Assembly: GCA_949316495.1 (NCBI GenBank)
Contig: OX439009.1
Span: forward strand, 36,901,155-36,965,154
Direction of reading: 5' to 3'
DNA length: 64,000 nt
Source of the DNA: Amphiduros pacificus
Lineage: Eukaryota; Annelida; Polychaeta; Phyllodocida; Hesionidae
Below are positions 1 through 13,900 of this stretch, one piece after another. Position 1 is the first letter of the stretch; every line of letters begins with the position of its first letter. Under the pieces are notes generated by a model. The model had not been told where the DNA came from. It searched no databases and was given only the letters and a program-made list of their open reading frames with translations. The translations under genes and the position numbers were made by a program.

Positions 1-179
1 TACTGTATTCTCCTTTGCATTGGGCTCCGTATATAACACCCTCTCCGATTATGCGATCCGATATGTTTAAATAGGCCAGTTCCATAAGCCCCGCCCCTTG
101 AATGTATCCAACCGCATGTGCACGGTGCGTCGACGTATTTACAGCCTTTCAGTAGGATACGATGACGTAACTCAGTTCT

Positions 180-345
180 ATAGCTATAACAAAACATACC
201 GAGTCGGGAAGCTGGGTGAGCGGATTCAGTGAGTTGGTGATTGCGGACGGATACCCTGAGCCGAAGGCGAAGGGTATCCGTCCGCCATCACCAACGAACT
301 GAATCCGCGGTCACAGCTGACCGACGAGTGTATGTTTTGTTTTTA
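180..345. repeat. Foldback / imperfect inverted repeat, MITE-like
   Basis: Two arms of about 65-70 bp face each other around a short GC-rich centre (gagccgaaggcga). The left arm runs from ACAAAACATAC through GCGGATTCAG to GCGGACGGATACCCT. The right arm carries the reverse complement of the same blocks in reverse order, with a few mismatches. The segment is more CpG-rich than its surroundings. No clear target duplication was found, so it is an imperfect hairpin, probably a small non-autonomous DNA element. Confidence 0.6.
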
Positions 346-442
346 TACCTCAGACAACTACTGTATTTTTAAAAAATGAAACATGAAACAAGATATTTAT
401 CGTTACAAACATTTGTAAACAAAGCGCACCTCATTTGACCCC

Positions 443-466
443 GTCACGTGACCCGAAAATGGCGCG
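443..466. promoter_or_regulatory. E-box (GTCACGTGAC) next to ATGGCGCG
   Basis: The palindrome GTCACGTGAC (443-452) fits the extended E-box/CLEAR class bound by USF and TFE/MITF family bHLH-Zip factors. ATGGCGCG follows at 459-466, close to a YY1 core. Similar pairs occur at the RYBP/YAF2 promoter and near 62.8 kb. Function is inferred from motif match only. Confidence 0.4.
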
Positions 467-474
467 TACAGCCA

Positions 475-539
475 TAGACTGGTTGCCGCCATCTGTGTAT
501 AAACACGATGTTCTTGACACTCGATGGGGGACCAGTCTA
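475..539. repeat. 65-bp mini inverted-repeat element (TAGACTGGT ... ACCAGTCTA)
   Basis: The ends are perfect 9-bp inverted repeats, TAGACTGGT and ACCAGTCTA, around a core with GCCGCC and CTGTGTAT. The same architecture, slightly shorter, makes up each unit of the 57-bp minisatellite at 60.87-61.53 kb. This looks like the dispersed single-copy form. Confidence 0.55.
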
Positions 540-666
540 AAGATGGCCGACGCAAACTAATCAATATTTTACAAATAATCGGCATGCGCGTATTCATTCG
601 AAATCGCATCAATACGCGCACCACTGAGGTATAATCATTAATATTCATGAGCGCCCAAATATTACG

Positions 667-1247
667 ACAATTGGTCGCGTCATCACTAGGCCTATATTGA
701 AGAGGCCCAGTATCTGTACTGATGAGAGATTAAAAATATATTAGAATTACCCAGCATTGCTTGGCATTTCCAATACATTATTGAATCTGTCTCCTCCCTT
801 CATAACAGGCCTAGCACTTGTGTTACCAATTGGCATTCAAATTGAATACGCATTAAATTTTACATCACATGAATCTTCCCTTTGCCCATGCCGTCTTATT
901 GTATCAACCAATAAAACTCATTACATGTAGTTTGAAATCATTTTATAGGTCATGTACAGTCAGACTACAAAGGACATGGTTAATTTCATACCACCAAGCC
1001 AAAGTATTTGCATTATTGGAGAGGGTGTTTTAGTGAGTCTCATGCAATGGAGAGTATTTTAGAATCTGATGACATGAACTATATTTTCAAACCCTGATGT
1101 ATAATTTATATCCAATAATCTTGTCACATCTACATCTATATGTTTACTCGGCAAAACCAATTGGCATCCTGCGCCGCCGAGAGGCCATAGGCTTCATAGT
1201 TGGCACACTGAGTCTAGATGCAGCCAGATGGCATGCGCCGTGTCAAT
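667..1247. other. Non-coding stretch upstream of CDPF1, nothing recognised
   Basis: This is AT-rich sequence with no convincing exon, repeat or RNA gene. A 5' UTR exon of CDPF1 could lie here but cannot be identified. Confidence 0.4.
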
Positions 1248-1301
1248 CGTCAATGTATATATATATATATAATAATTTATTATATATATACATTGACGTC
1301 A
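1248..1301. promoter_or_regulatory. 51-bp AT-cored palindrome overlapping a CRE (TGACGTCA)
   Basis: CGTCAATGTATATATA on the left is mirrored by TATATATACATTGACG on the right, giving a near-perfect palindrome at 1248-1298 that could extrude a cruciform. Its right end overlaps a full CRE, TGACGTCA, at 1294-1301. It lies about 490 bp upstream of the CDPF1 start codon, so it is a candidate ATF/CREB site. It could equally be the relic of a small element. Confidence 0.45.
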
Positions 1302-1790
1302 TATTGGCCCCACCCACTCCCCACAAATTTGTTGCTTCTGGACTCAGTGAGTTGGCAGGGTACACCCAGCAGACAACCAAGCTGGAAAGTGGGTCCAAAG
1401 GCAAGAGAAAAAATTATCATAGCTGACTGTAAAACATTAACAAGAATATATATTAATCTTTTTCTTAATGTATAAACATAAATTAATACAAAATAGTTGG
1501 GAGTAATTATGTGATGGCATCAGAAAATGGAAAGTGATTTTGTGAACCACAAAATGAAATTTTACTTAGTTATCCAAACATACCCTTCCTGCCTCAAATT
1601 GCTATTTAAAAATAGACAAATTGCCCAATTAAATTTCACAATGAAAACTGAACAGGTAGACTTAGATTTACTCGGTTATAAGCATAAACTAAGAGTAACT
1701 GATTGACAGGTGAAATTGATGAGAAAAATCGTCTGCTCCCGACCCGAGTGGGGTCAAAAGGTGTCTCCAAAATTGAAGAGTTCCGCCAGA

Positions 1791-1912
1791 ATGTCAACAT
1801 TAACAGGCACAGAAGACAAAAAGAAAGGAGGAAAGTTTTTGTGCTATTCATGCAAATTTAGTGCAAATTATGATTATTTTGGCAACAAACCACCATTTTG
1901 TAAAGCGTTAGT
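1791..1912 (+). CDS. CDPF1: CDPF1 coding exon 1
   Basis: It encodes residues 1-40 plus two bases of codon 41, including the first Cys pair (CYSC) and GNKPP. The donor is GT|GTGAGTAA, a strong 5' splice site. Codon 41 is completed by the first base of exon 2 to give Val-Leu-Met-Glu, in line with the family's VLLEE. Confidence 0.88.
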
Positions 1913-4900
1913 GTGAGTAATCATTTTTTATGAAGTTCTAAATTGAAATTACTGGAGAAAACACAATTTTGGAGTGTGAGCGATATTACGTGTACTGGTG
2001 ACTGCATAAATTGTAAATTTGCTAGTAAGGATTGATTCCGAATCATCTGAATATGAAGTATTCCAGCCCTGTAATCAAGCTTGAGTTAATATTAGAGTAA
2101 GATTACTCTAAGAGTTAATAAACATGCTTAAGGTTGGCCTCATCACCAACACACTCGAAGTTACCCCTGTACAGACATCTCATCCCTACCCCTGTACAGA
2201 CATCTCATCCCTACCCCTGTACAGACATCTCATCCCTACCCAAGTACAGACATCTCATCCCTACCCCTGTACAGACATCTCATCCCTACCCATGTACAGA
2301 CATCTCATCCCTACCCATGTACAGACATCTCATCCCTACCCCAGTACAGGCATCTCATCCCTACCCCTGTACAGACATCTCATCCCTACCCCAGTACAGA
2401 CATCTCATCCCTACCCCTGTACAGGCATCTCATCCCTACCCCAGTACAGACATCTCATCCCTACCCCAGTACAGACATCTCATCCCTACCCCTGTACAGA
2501 CATCTCATCCCTACCCCAGTACAGGCATCTCATCCCTACCCCTGTACAGGCATCTCATCCCTACCCCTGTACAGGCATCTCATCCCTACCCCTGTACAGA
2601 CATCTCATCCCTACCCCAGTACAGGCATCTCATCCCTACCCCAGTACAGGCATCTCATCCCTACCCCAGTACAGACATCTCATCCCTACCCCTGTACAGA
2701 CATCTCATCCCTACCCCAGTACAGGCATCTCATCCCTACCCCTGTACAGGAATCCCATCCCTACCCCAGTACAGGCATCTCATCCCTACCCCAGTACAGG
2801 CATCTCATCCCTACCCCAGTACAGGCATCTCATCCCTACCCCTGTACAGACATCGCATCGCTACCCCAGTACAGGCATCTCATCCCTACCCCAGTACAGG
2901 CATCCCATCCCTACCCCTGTACAGACATCTCATCCCTACCCCTGTACAGGCATCTCATCCCTACCCCAGTACAGGCATCTCATCCCTACCCCAGTACAGG
3001 CATCTCATCCCTACCCCAGTACAGGCATCTCATCCCTACCCCTGTACAGACATCTCATCCCTACCCCAGTACAGGCATCTCATCCCTACCCCAGTACAGG
3101 CATCTCATCCCTACCCCAGTACAGACATCTCATCCCTACCCCAGTACAGGCATCTCATCCCTACCCCAGTACAGGCATCTCATCCCTACCCCTGTACAGA
3201 CATCTCATCCCTACCCCAGTACAGGCATCTCATCCCTACCCCAGTACAGGCATCTCATCCCTACCCCTGTACAGACATCTCATCCCTACCCCAGTACAGG
3301 CATCTCATCCCTACCCCAGTACAGGCATCTCATCCCTACCCCTGTACAGACATCTCATCCCTACCCCAGTACAGGCATCTAATCCCTACCCCAGTACAGG
3401 CATCTCATCCCTACCCCAGTACAGGCATCTCATCCCTACCCCAGTACAGACATCTCATCCCTACCCCTGTACAGACATCTCATCCCTACCCCAGTACAGG
3501 CATCTCATCCCTACCCCTGTACAGACATCTCATCCCTACCCCTGTACAGACATCTCATCCCTACCCCAGTACAGACATCTCATCCCTACCCCAGTACAGG
3601 CATCTCATCCCTACCCCTGTACAGGCATCTCATCCCTACCCCAGTACAGACATCTCATCCCTACCCCAGTACAGACATCTCATCCCTACCCCTGTACAGA
3701 CATCTCATCCCTACCCCTGTACAGGCATCTCATCCCTACCCCAGTACAGGCATCTCATCCCTACCCCTGTACAGGCATCTCATCCCTACCCCAGTACAGA
3801 CATCTCATCCCTACCCCAGTACAGGCATCTCATCCCTACCCCAGTACAGGCATCTCATCCCTACCCCAGTACAGACATCTCATCCCTACCCCAGTACAGG
3901 CATCTCATCCCTACCCCTGTACAGACATCTCATCCCTACCCCAGTACAGACATCTCATCCCTACCCCAGTACAGACATCTCATCCCTACCCCTGTACAGA
4001 CATCTCATCCCTACCCCAGTACAGGCATCTCATCCCTACCCCTGTACAGGCATCTCATCCCTACCCCTGTACAGGCATCTCATCCCTACCCCTGTACAGA
4101 CATCTCATCCCTACCCCAGTACAGACATCTCATCCCTACCCCAGTACAGGCATCTCATCCCTACCCCAGTACAGGCATCTCATCCCTACCCCAGTACAGA
4201 CATCTCATCCCTACCCCTGTACAGACATCTCATCCCTACCCCAGTACAGGCATCTCATCCCTACCCCTGTACAGGAATCCCATCCCTACCCCAGTACAGG
4301 CATCTTATCCCTACCCCTGTACAGACATCTCATCCCTACCCCAGTACAGGCATCTCATCCCTACCCCAGTACAGGCATCTCATCCCTACCCCTGTACAGA
4401 CATCGCATCGCTACCCCAGTACAGGCATCTCATCCCTACCCCAGTACAGGCATCTCATCCCTACCCCTGTACAGACATCTCATCCCTACCCCTGTACAGG
4501 CATCTCATCCCTACCCCAGTACAGGCATCTCATCCCTACCCCTGTACAGACATCTCATCCCTACCCCAGTACAGGCATCTCATCCCTACCCCAGTACAGG
4601 CATCTCATCCCTACCCCAGTACAGGCATCTCATCCCTACCCCTGTACAGGCATCTCATCCCTACCCCTGTACAGACATCTCATCCCTACCCCTGTACAGA
4701 CATATCATCCCTACCCCAGTACAGGCATCTCATCCCTACCCCAGTACAGGCATCTCATCCCTACCCCTGTACAGACATCTCATCCCTACCCCAGTACAGG
4801 CATCTCATCCCTACCCCTGTACAGACATCTCATCCCTACCCCTGTACAGACATATCATCCCTACCCCAGTACAGGCATCTCATCCCTACCCCTGTACAGG

Positions 4901-7900
4901 CATGTCATACCTACCCCTGTACAGACATCTCATCCCTACCCCTGTACAGGCATCTCATCCCTACCCCAGTACAGACATCTCATCCCTACCCCAGTACAGG
5001 CATCTCATCCCTACCCCTGTACAGGCATCTCATCCCTACCCCTGTACAGGCATCTCATCCCTACCCCTGAACAGGCATCTCATCCCTACCCCTGTACAGA
5101 CATCTCATCCCTACCCCTGTACAGGCATCTCATCCCTACCCCTGAACAGGCATCTCATCCCTACCCCTGTACAGACATCTCATCCCTACCCCAGTACAGA
5201 CATCTCATCCCTACCCCAGTACAGACATCTCATCCCTACCCCTGTACAGACATCTCATCCCTACCCCAGTACAGGCATCTCATCCCTACCCCTGTACAGG
5301 CATCTCATCCCTACCCCTGTACAGACATCTCATCCCTACCCCTGTACAGACATCTCATCCCTACCCCTGTACAGACATCTCATCCCTACCCCTGTACAGA
5401 CATCATGTGTACAGACATCTCATCCCTACCCCTGTACAGACATCTCATCCCTACCCCTGTACAGGCATCTCATCCCTACCCCTGTACAGACATCATGTGT
5501 ACAGACATCTCATCCCTACCCCTGTACAGACATCATGTGTACAGGCATCCCATCACTATCCCTGTACAGACATCATGTGTACAGGTATCCCATCACTATC
5601 CCTGTACAGACATCATATGTACAGGCATCTCATCCCTACCCCTGTACAGACATCTCATCCCTACCCCTGTACAGACATCATGTGTACAGGCATCTCATCC
5701 CTACCCCTGTACAGAAATCTCATCCCTACCCCTGTACAGACATCTCATCCCTACCCCTGTACAGGCATCATGTGTACAGACATCTCATCCCTACCCCTGT
5801 ACAGACATCTCATCCCTACCCCTGTACAGACATCATGTGTACAGACATCTCATCCCTACCCCTGTACAGACATCATGTGTACAGGCATCCCATCACTATC
5901 CCTGTACAGACATCATGTGTACAGGCATCTCATCCCTACCCCTGTACAGGCATCATGTGTACAGGCATCTCATCCCTACCCCTGTACAGACATCTCATCC
6001 CTACCCCTGTACAGACATCATGTGTACAGACATCTCATCCCTACCCCTGTACAGACATCTCATCCCTACCCCTGTACAGACATCTCATCCCTACCCCAGT
6101 ACAGGCATCTCATCCCTACCCCTGTACAGACATCTCATCCCTACCCCAGTACAGGCATCTCATCCCTACCCCTGTACAGACATCTCATCCCTACCCCTGT
6201 ACAGACATCATGTGTACAGACATCTCATCCCTACCCCTGTACAGACATCTCATCCCTACCCCTGTACAGACATCATGTGTACAGACATCTCATCCCTACC
6301 CCTGTACAGACATCTCATCCCTACCCCTGTACAGACATCATGTGTACAGACATCTCATCCCTACCCCTGTACAGACATCTCATCCCTACTCCTGTACAGA
6401 CATCTCATCCCTACCCCAGTACAGACATCTCATCCCTACCCCTGTACAGACATCATGTGTACAGACATCTCATCCCTACCCCTGTACAGACAACTCATCC
6501 CTACCCCTGTACAGACATCTCATCCCTACCCCAGTACAGGCATCTCATCCCTACCCCAGTACAGGCATCTCATCCCTACCCCTGTACAGACATCTCATCC
6601 CTACCCCAGTACAGACATCTCATCCCTACCCCAGTACAGACATCTCATCCCTACCCCAGTACAGGCATCTCATCCCTACCCCTGTACAGACATCTCATCC
6701 CTACCCCTGTACAGACATCTCATCCCTACCCCAGTACAGACATCTCATCCCTACCCCAGTACAGACATCTCATCCCTACCCCAGTACAGACATCTCATCC
6801 CTACCCCAGTACAGGCATCTCATCCCTACCCCTGTACAGACATCTCATCCCTACCCTTGTACAGACATCTCATCCCTACCCCTGTACAGACATCTCATCC
6901 CTACCCCAGTACAGACATCTCATCCCTACCCCAGTACAGACATCTCATCCCTACCCCTGTACAGGCATCTCATCCCTACCCCTGTACAGGCATCTCATCC
7001 CTACCCCAGTACAGGCATCTCATCCCTACCCCTGAACAGGCATCTCATCCCTACCCCTGTACAGACATCTCATCCCTACCCCTGTACAGGCATCTCATCC
7101 CTACCCCTGAACAGGCATCTCATCCCTACCCCTGTACAGACATCTCATCCCTACCCCAGTACAGACATCTCATCCCTACCCCAGTACAGACATCTCATCC
7201 CTACCCCTGTACAGACATCTCATCCCTACCCCAGTACAGGCATCTCATCCCTACCCCTGTACAGGCATCTCATCCCTACCCCTGTACAGACATCTCATCC
7301 CTACCCCTGTACAGACATCTCATCCCTACCCCTGTACAGACATCTCATCCCTACCCCTGTACAGACATCATGTGTACAGACATCTCATCCCTACCCCTGT
7401 ACAGACATCTCATCCCTACCCCTGTACAGGCATCTCATCCCTACCCCTGTACAGACATCATGTGTACAGACATCTCATCCCTACCCCTGTACAGACATCA
7501 TGTGTACAGGCATCCCATCACTATCCCTGTACAGACATCATGTGTACAGGTATCCCATCACTATCCCTGTACAGACATCATATGTACAGGCATCTCATCC
7601 CTACCCCTGTACAGACATCTCATCCCTACCCCTGTACAGACATCATGTGTACAGGCATCTCATCCCTACCCCTGTACAGAAATCTCATCCCTACCCCTGT
7701 ACAGACATCTCATCCCTACCCCTGTACAGACATCATGTGTACAGACATCTCATCCCTACCCCTGTACAGACAACTCATCCCTACCCCTGTACAGACATCT
7801 CATCCCTACCCCAGTACAGGCATCTCATCCCTACCCCAGTACAGGCATCTCATCCCTACCCCTGTACAGACATCTCATCCCTACCCCAGTACAGACATCT

Positions 7901-10900
7901 CATCCCTACCCCAGTACAGACATCTCATCCCTACCCCAGTACAGACATCTCATCCCTACCCCTGTACAGGCATCTCATCCCTACCCCAGTACAGACATCT
8001 CATCCCTACCCCAGTACAGGCATCTCATCCCTACCCCTGTACAGGCATCTCATCCCTACCCCTGTACAGGCATCTCATCCCTACCCCTGAACAGGCATCT
8101 CATCCCTACCCCTGTACAGACATCTCATCCCTTCCCCTGTACAGGCATCTCATCCCTACCCCTGAACAGGCATCTCATCCCTACCCCTGTACAGACATCT
8201 CATCCCTACCCCAGTACAGACATCTCATCCCTACCCCAGTACAGACATCTCATCCCTACCCCTGTACAGACATCTCATCCCTACCCCAGTACAGGCATCT
8301 CATCCCTACCCCTGTACAGGCATCTCATCCCTACCCCTGTACAGACATCTCATCCCTACCCCTGTACAGACATCTCATCCCTACCCCTGTACAGACATCT
8401 CATCCCTACCCCTGTACAGACATCATGTGTACAGACATCTCATCCCTACCCCTGTACAGACATCTCATCCCTACCCCTGTACAGGCATCTCATCCCTACC
8501 CCTGTACAGACATCATGTGTACAGACATCTCATCCCTACCCCTGTACAGACATCATGTGTACAGGCATCCCATCACTATCCCTGTACAGACATCATGTGT
8601 ACAGGTATCCCATCACTATCCCTGTACAGACATCATATGTACAGGCATCTCATCCCTACCCCTGTACAGACATCTCATCCCTACCCCTGTACAGACATCA
8701 TGTGTACAGGCATCTCATCCCTACCCCTGTACAGAAATCTCATCCCTACCCCTGTACAGACATCTCATCCCTACCCCTGTACAGGCATCATGTGTACAGA
8801 CATCTCATCCCTACCCCTGTACAGACATCTCATCCCTACCCCTGTACAGACATCATGTGTACAGACATCTCATCCCTACCCCTGTACAGACATCATGTGT
8901 ACAGGCATCCCATCACTATCCCTGTACAGACATCATGTGTACAGGCATCTCATCCCTACCCCTGTACAGGCATCATGTGTACAGGCATCTCATCCCTACC
9001 CCTGTACAGACATCTCATCCCTACCCCTGTACAGACATCATGTGTACAGACATCTCATCCCTACCCCTGTACAGACATCTCATCCCTACCCCTGTACAGA
9101 CATCTCATCCCTACCCCAGTACAGGCATCTCATCCCTACCCCTGTACAGACATCTCATCCCTACCCCAGTACAGGCATCTCATCCCTACCCCTGTACAGA
9201 CATCTCATCCCTACCCCTGTACAGACATCATGTGTACAGACATCTCATCCCTACCCCTGTACAGACATCTCATCCCTACCCCTGTACAGACATCATGTGT
9301 ACAGACATCTCATCCCTACCCCTGTACAGACATCTCATCCCTACCCCTGTACAGACATCATGTGTACAGACATCTCATCCCTACCCCTGTACAGACATCT
9401 CATCCCTACTCCTGTACAGACATCTCATCCCTACCCCAGTACAGACATCTCATCCCTACCCCTGTACAGACATCATGTGTACAGACATCTCATCCCTACC
9501 CCTGTACAGACAACTCATCCCTACCCCTGTACAGACATCTCATCCCTACCCCAGTACAGGCATCTCATCCCTACCCCAGTACAGGCATCTCATCCCTACC
9601 CCTGTACAGACATCTCATCCCTACCCCAGTACAGACATCTCATCCCTACCCCAGTACAGACATCTCATCCCTACCCCAGTACAGACATCTCATCCCTACC
9701 CCAGTACAGGCATCTCATCCCTACCCCTGTACAGACATCTCATCCCTACCCCTGTACAGACATCTCATCCCTACCCCAGTACAGACATCTCATCCCTACC
9801 CCAGTACAGACATCTCATCCCTACCCCAGTACAGACATCTCATCCCTACCCCAGTACAGGCATCTCATCCCTACCCCTGTACAGACATCTCATCCCTACC
9901 CTTGTACAGACATCTCATCCCTACCCCTGTACAGACATCTCATCCCTACCCCAGTACAGACATCTCATCCCTACCCCAGTACAGACATCTCATCCCTACC
10001 CCTGTACAGGCATCTCATCCCTACCCCTGTACAGGCATCTCATCCCTACCCCAGTACAGGCATCTCATCCCTACCCCTGAACAGGCATCTCATCCCTACC
10101 CCTGTACAGACATCTCATCCCTACCCCTGTACAGGCATCTCATCCCTACCCCTGAACAGGCATCTCATCCCTACCCCTGTACAGACATCTCATCCCTACC
10201 CCAGTACAGACATCTCATCCCTACCCCAGTACAGACATCTCATCCCTACCCCTGTACAGACATCTCATCCCTACCCCAGTACAGGCATCTCATCCCTACC
10301 CCTGTACAGGCATCTCATCCCTACCCCTGTACAGACATCTCATCCCTACCCCTGTACAGACATCTCATCCCTACCCCTGTACAGACATCTCATCCCTACC
10401 CCTGTACAGACATCATGTGTACAGACATCTCATCCCTACCCCTGTACAGACATCTCATCCCTACCCCTGTACAGGCATCTCATCCCTACCCCTGTACAGA
10501 CATCATGTGTACAGACATCTCATCCCTACCCCTGTACAGACATCATGTGTACAGGCATCCCATCACTATCCCTGTACAGACATCATGTGTACAGGTATCC
10601 CATCACTATCCCTGTACAGACATCATATGTACAGGCATCTCATCCCTACCCCTGTACAGACATCTCATCCCTACCCCTGTACAGACATCATGTGTACAGG
10701 CATCTCATCCCTACCCCTGTACAGAAATCTCATCCCTACCCCTGTACAGACATCTCATCCCTACCCCTGTACAGGCATCATGTGTACAGACATCTCATCC
10801 CTACCCCTGTACAGACATCTCATCCCTACCCCTGTACAGACATCATGTGTACAGACATCTCATCCCTACCCCTGTACAGACATCATGTGTACAGGCATCC

Positions 10901-13900
10901 CATCACTATCCCTGTACAGACATCATGTGTACAGGCATCTCATCCCTACCCCTGTACAGGCATCATGTGTACAGGCATCTCATCCCTACCCCTGTACAGA
11001 CATCTCATCCCTACCCCTGTACAGACATCATGTGTACAGACATCTCATCCCTACCCCTGTACAGACATCTCATCCCTACCCCTGTACAGACATCTCATCC
11101 CTACCCCAGTACAGGCATCTCATCCCTACCCCTGTACAGACATCTCATCCCTACCCCAGTACAGGCATCTCATCCCTACCCCTGTACAGACATCTCATCC
11201 CTACCCCTGTACAGACATCATGTGTACAGACATCTCATCCCTACCCCTGTACAGACATCTCATCCCTACCCCTGTACAGACATCATGTGTACAGACATCT
11301 CATCCCTACCCCTGTACAGACATCTCATCCCTACCCCTGTACAGACATCATGTGTACAGACATCTCATCCCTACCCCTGTACAGACATCTCATCCCTACT
11401 CCTGTACAGACATCTCATCCCTACCCCAGTACAGACATCTCATCCCTACCCCTGTACAGACATCATGTGTACAGACATCTCATCCCTACCCCTGTACAGA
11501 CAACTCATCCCTACCCCTGTACAGACATCTCATCCCTACCCCAGTACAGGCATCTCATCCCTACCCCAGTACAGGCATCTCATCCCTACCCCTGTACAGA
11601 CATCTCATCCCTACCCCAGTACAGACATCTCATCCCTACCCCAGTACAGACATCTCATCCCTACCCCAGTACAGACATCTCATCCCTACCCCAGTACAGG
11701 CATCTCATCCCTACCCCTGTACAGACATCTCATCCCTACCCCTGTACAGACATCTCATCCCTACCCCAGTACAGACATCTCATCCCTACCCCAGTACAGA
11801 CATCTCATCCCTACCCCAGTACAGACATCTCATCCCTACCCCAGTACAGGCATCTCATCCCTACCCCTGTACAGACATCTCATCCCTACCCTTGTACAGA
11901 CATCTCATCCCTACCCCTGTACAGACATCTCATCCCTACCCCAGTACAGACATCTCATCCCTACCCCTGTACAGGCATCTCATCCCTACCCCTGTACAGG
12001 CATCTCATCCCTACCCCAGTACAGACATCTCATCCCTACCCCAGTACAGGCATCTCATCCCTACCCCAGTACAGACATCTCATCCCTACCCCAGTACAGG
12101 CATCTCATCCCTACCCCTGTACAGACATCTCATCCCTACCCCAGTACAGACATCTCATCCCTACCCCAGTACAGACATCTCATCCCTACCCCTGTACAGA
12201 CATCTCATCCCTACCCCAGTACAGGCATCTCATCCCTACCCCTGTACAGGCATCTCATCCCTACCCCTGTACAGGCATCTCATCCCTACCCCTGTACAGA
12301 CATCTCATCCCTACCCCAGTACAGACATCTCATCCCTACCCCAGTACAGGCATCTCATCCCTACCCCAGTACAGGCATCTCATCCCTACCCCAGTACAGA
12401 CATCTCATCCCTACCCCTGTACAGACATCTCATCCCTACCCCAGTACAGGCATCTCATCCCTACCCCTGTACAGGAATCCCATCCCTACCCCAGTACAGG
12501 CATCTTATCCCTACCCCTGTACAGACATCTCATCCCTACCCCAGTACAGGCATCTCATCCCTACCCCAGTACAGGCATCTCATCCCTACCCCTGTACAGA
12601 CATCGCATCGCTACCCCAGTACAGGCATCTCATCCCTACCCCAGTACAGGCATCTCATCCCTACCCCTGTACAGACATCTCATCCCTACCCCTGTACAGG
12701 CATCTCATCCCTACCCCAGTACAGGCATCTCATCCCTACCCCTGTACAGACATCTCATCCCTACCCCAGTACAGGCATCTCATCCCTACCCCAGTACAGG
12801 CATCTCATCCCTACCCCAGTACAGGCATCTCATCCCTACCCCTGTACAGGCATCTCATCCCTACCCCTGTACAGACATCTCATCCCTACCCCTGTACAGA
12901 CATATCATCCCTACCCCAGTACAGGCATCTCATCCCTACCCCAGTACAGGCATCTCATCCCTACCCCTGTACAGACATCTCATCCCTACCCCAGTACAGG
13001 CATCTCATCCCTACCCCTGTACAGACATCTCATCCCTACCCCTGTACAGACATATCATCCCTACCCCAGTACAGGCATCTCATCCCTACCCCTGTACAGG
13101 CATGTCATACCTACCCCTGTACAGACATCTCATCCCTACCCCTGTACAGGCATCTCATCCCTACCCCAGTACAGACATCTCATCCCTACCCCAGTACAGG
13201 CATCTCATCCCTACCCCTGTACAGGCATCTCATCCCTACCCCTGTACAGGCATCTCATCCCTACCCCTGAACAGGCATCTCATCCCTACCCCTGTACAGA
13301 CATCTCATCCCTACCCCTGTACAGGCATCTCATCCCTACCCCTGAACAGGCATCTCATCCCTACCCCTGTACAGACATCTCATCCCTACCCCAGTACAGA
13401 CATCTCATCCCTACCCCAGTACAGACATCTCATCCCTACCCCTGTACAGACATCTCATCCCTACCCCAGTACAGGCATCTCATCCCTACCCCTGTACAGG
13501 CATCTCATCCCTACCCCTGTACAGACATCTCATCCCTACCCCTGTACAGACATCTCATCCCTACCCCTGTACAGACATCTCATCCCTACCCCTGTACAGA
13601 CATCATGTGTACAGACATCTCATCCCTACCCCTGTACAGACATCTCATCCCTACCCCTGTACAGGCATCTCATCCCTACCCCTGTACAGACATCATGTGT
13701 ACAGACATCTCATCCCTACCCCTGTACAGACATCATGTGTACAGGCATCCCATCACTATCCCTGTACAGACATCATGTGTACAGGCATCTCATCCCTACC
13801 CCTGTACAGGCATCATGTGTACAGGCATCTCATCCCTACCCCTGTACAGACATCTCATCCCTACCCCAGTACAGGCATCTCATCCCTACCCCTGTACAGG

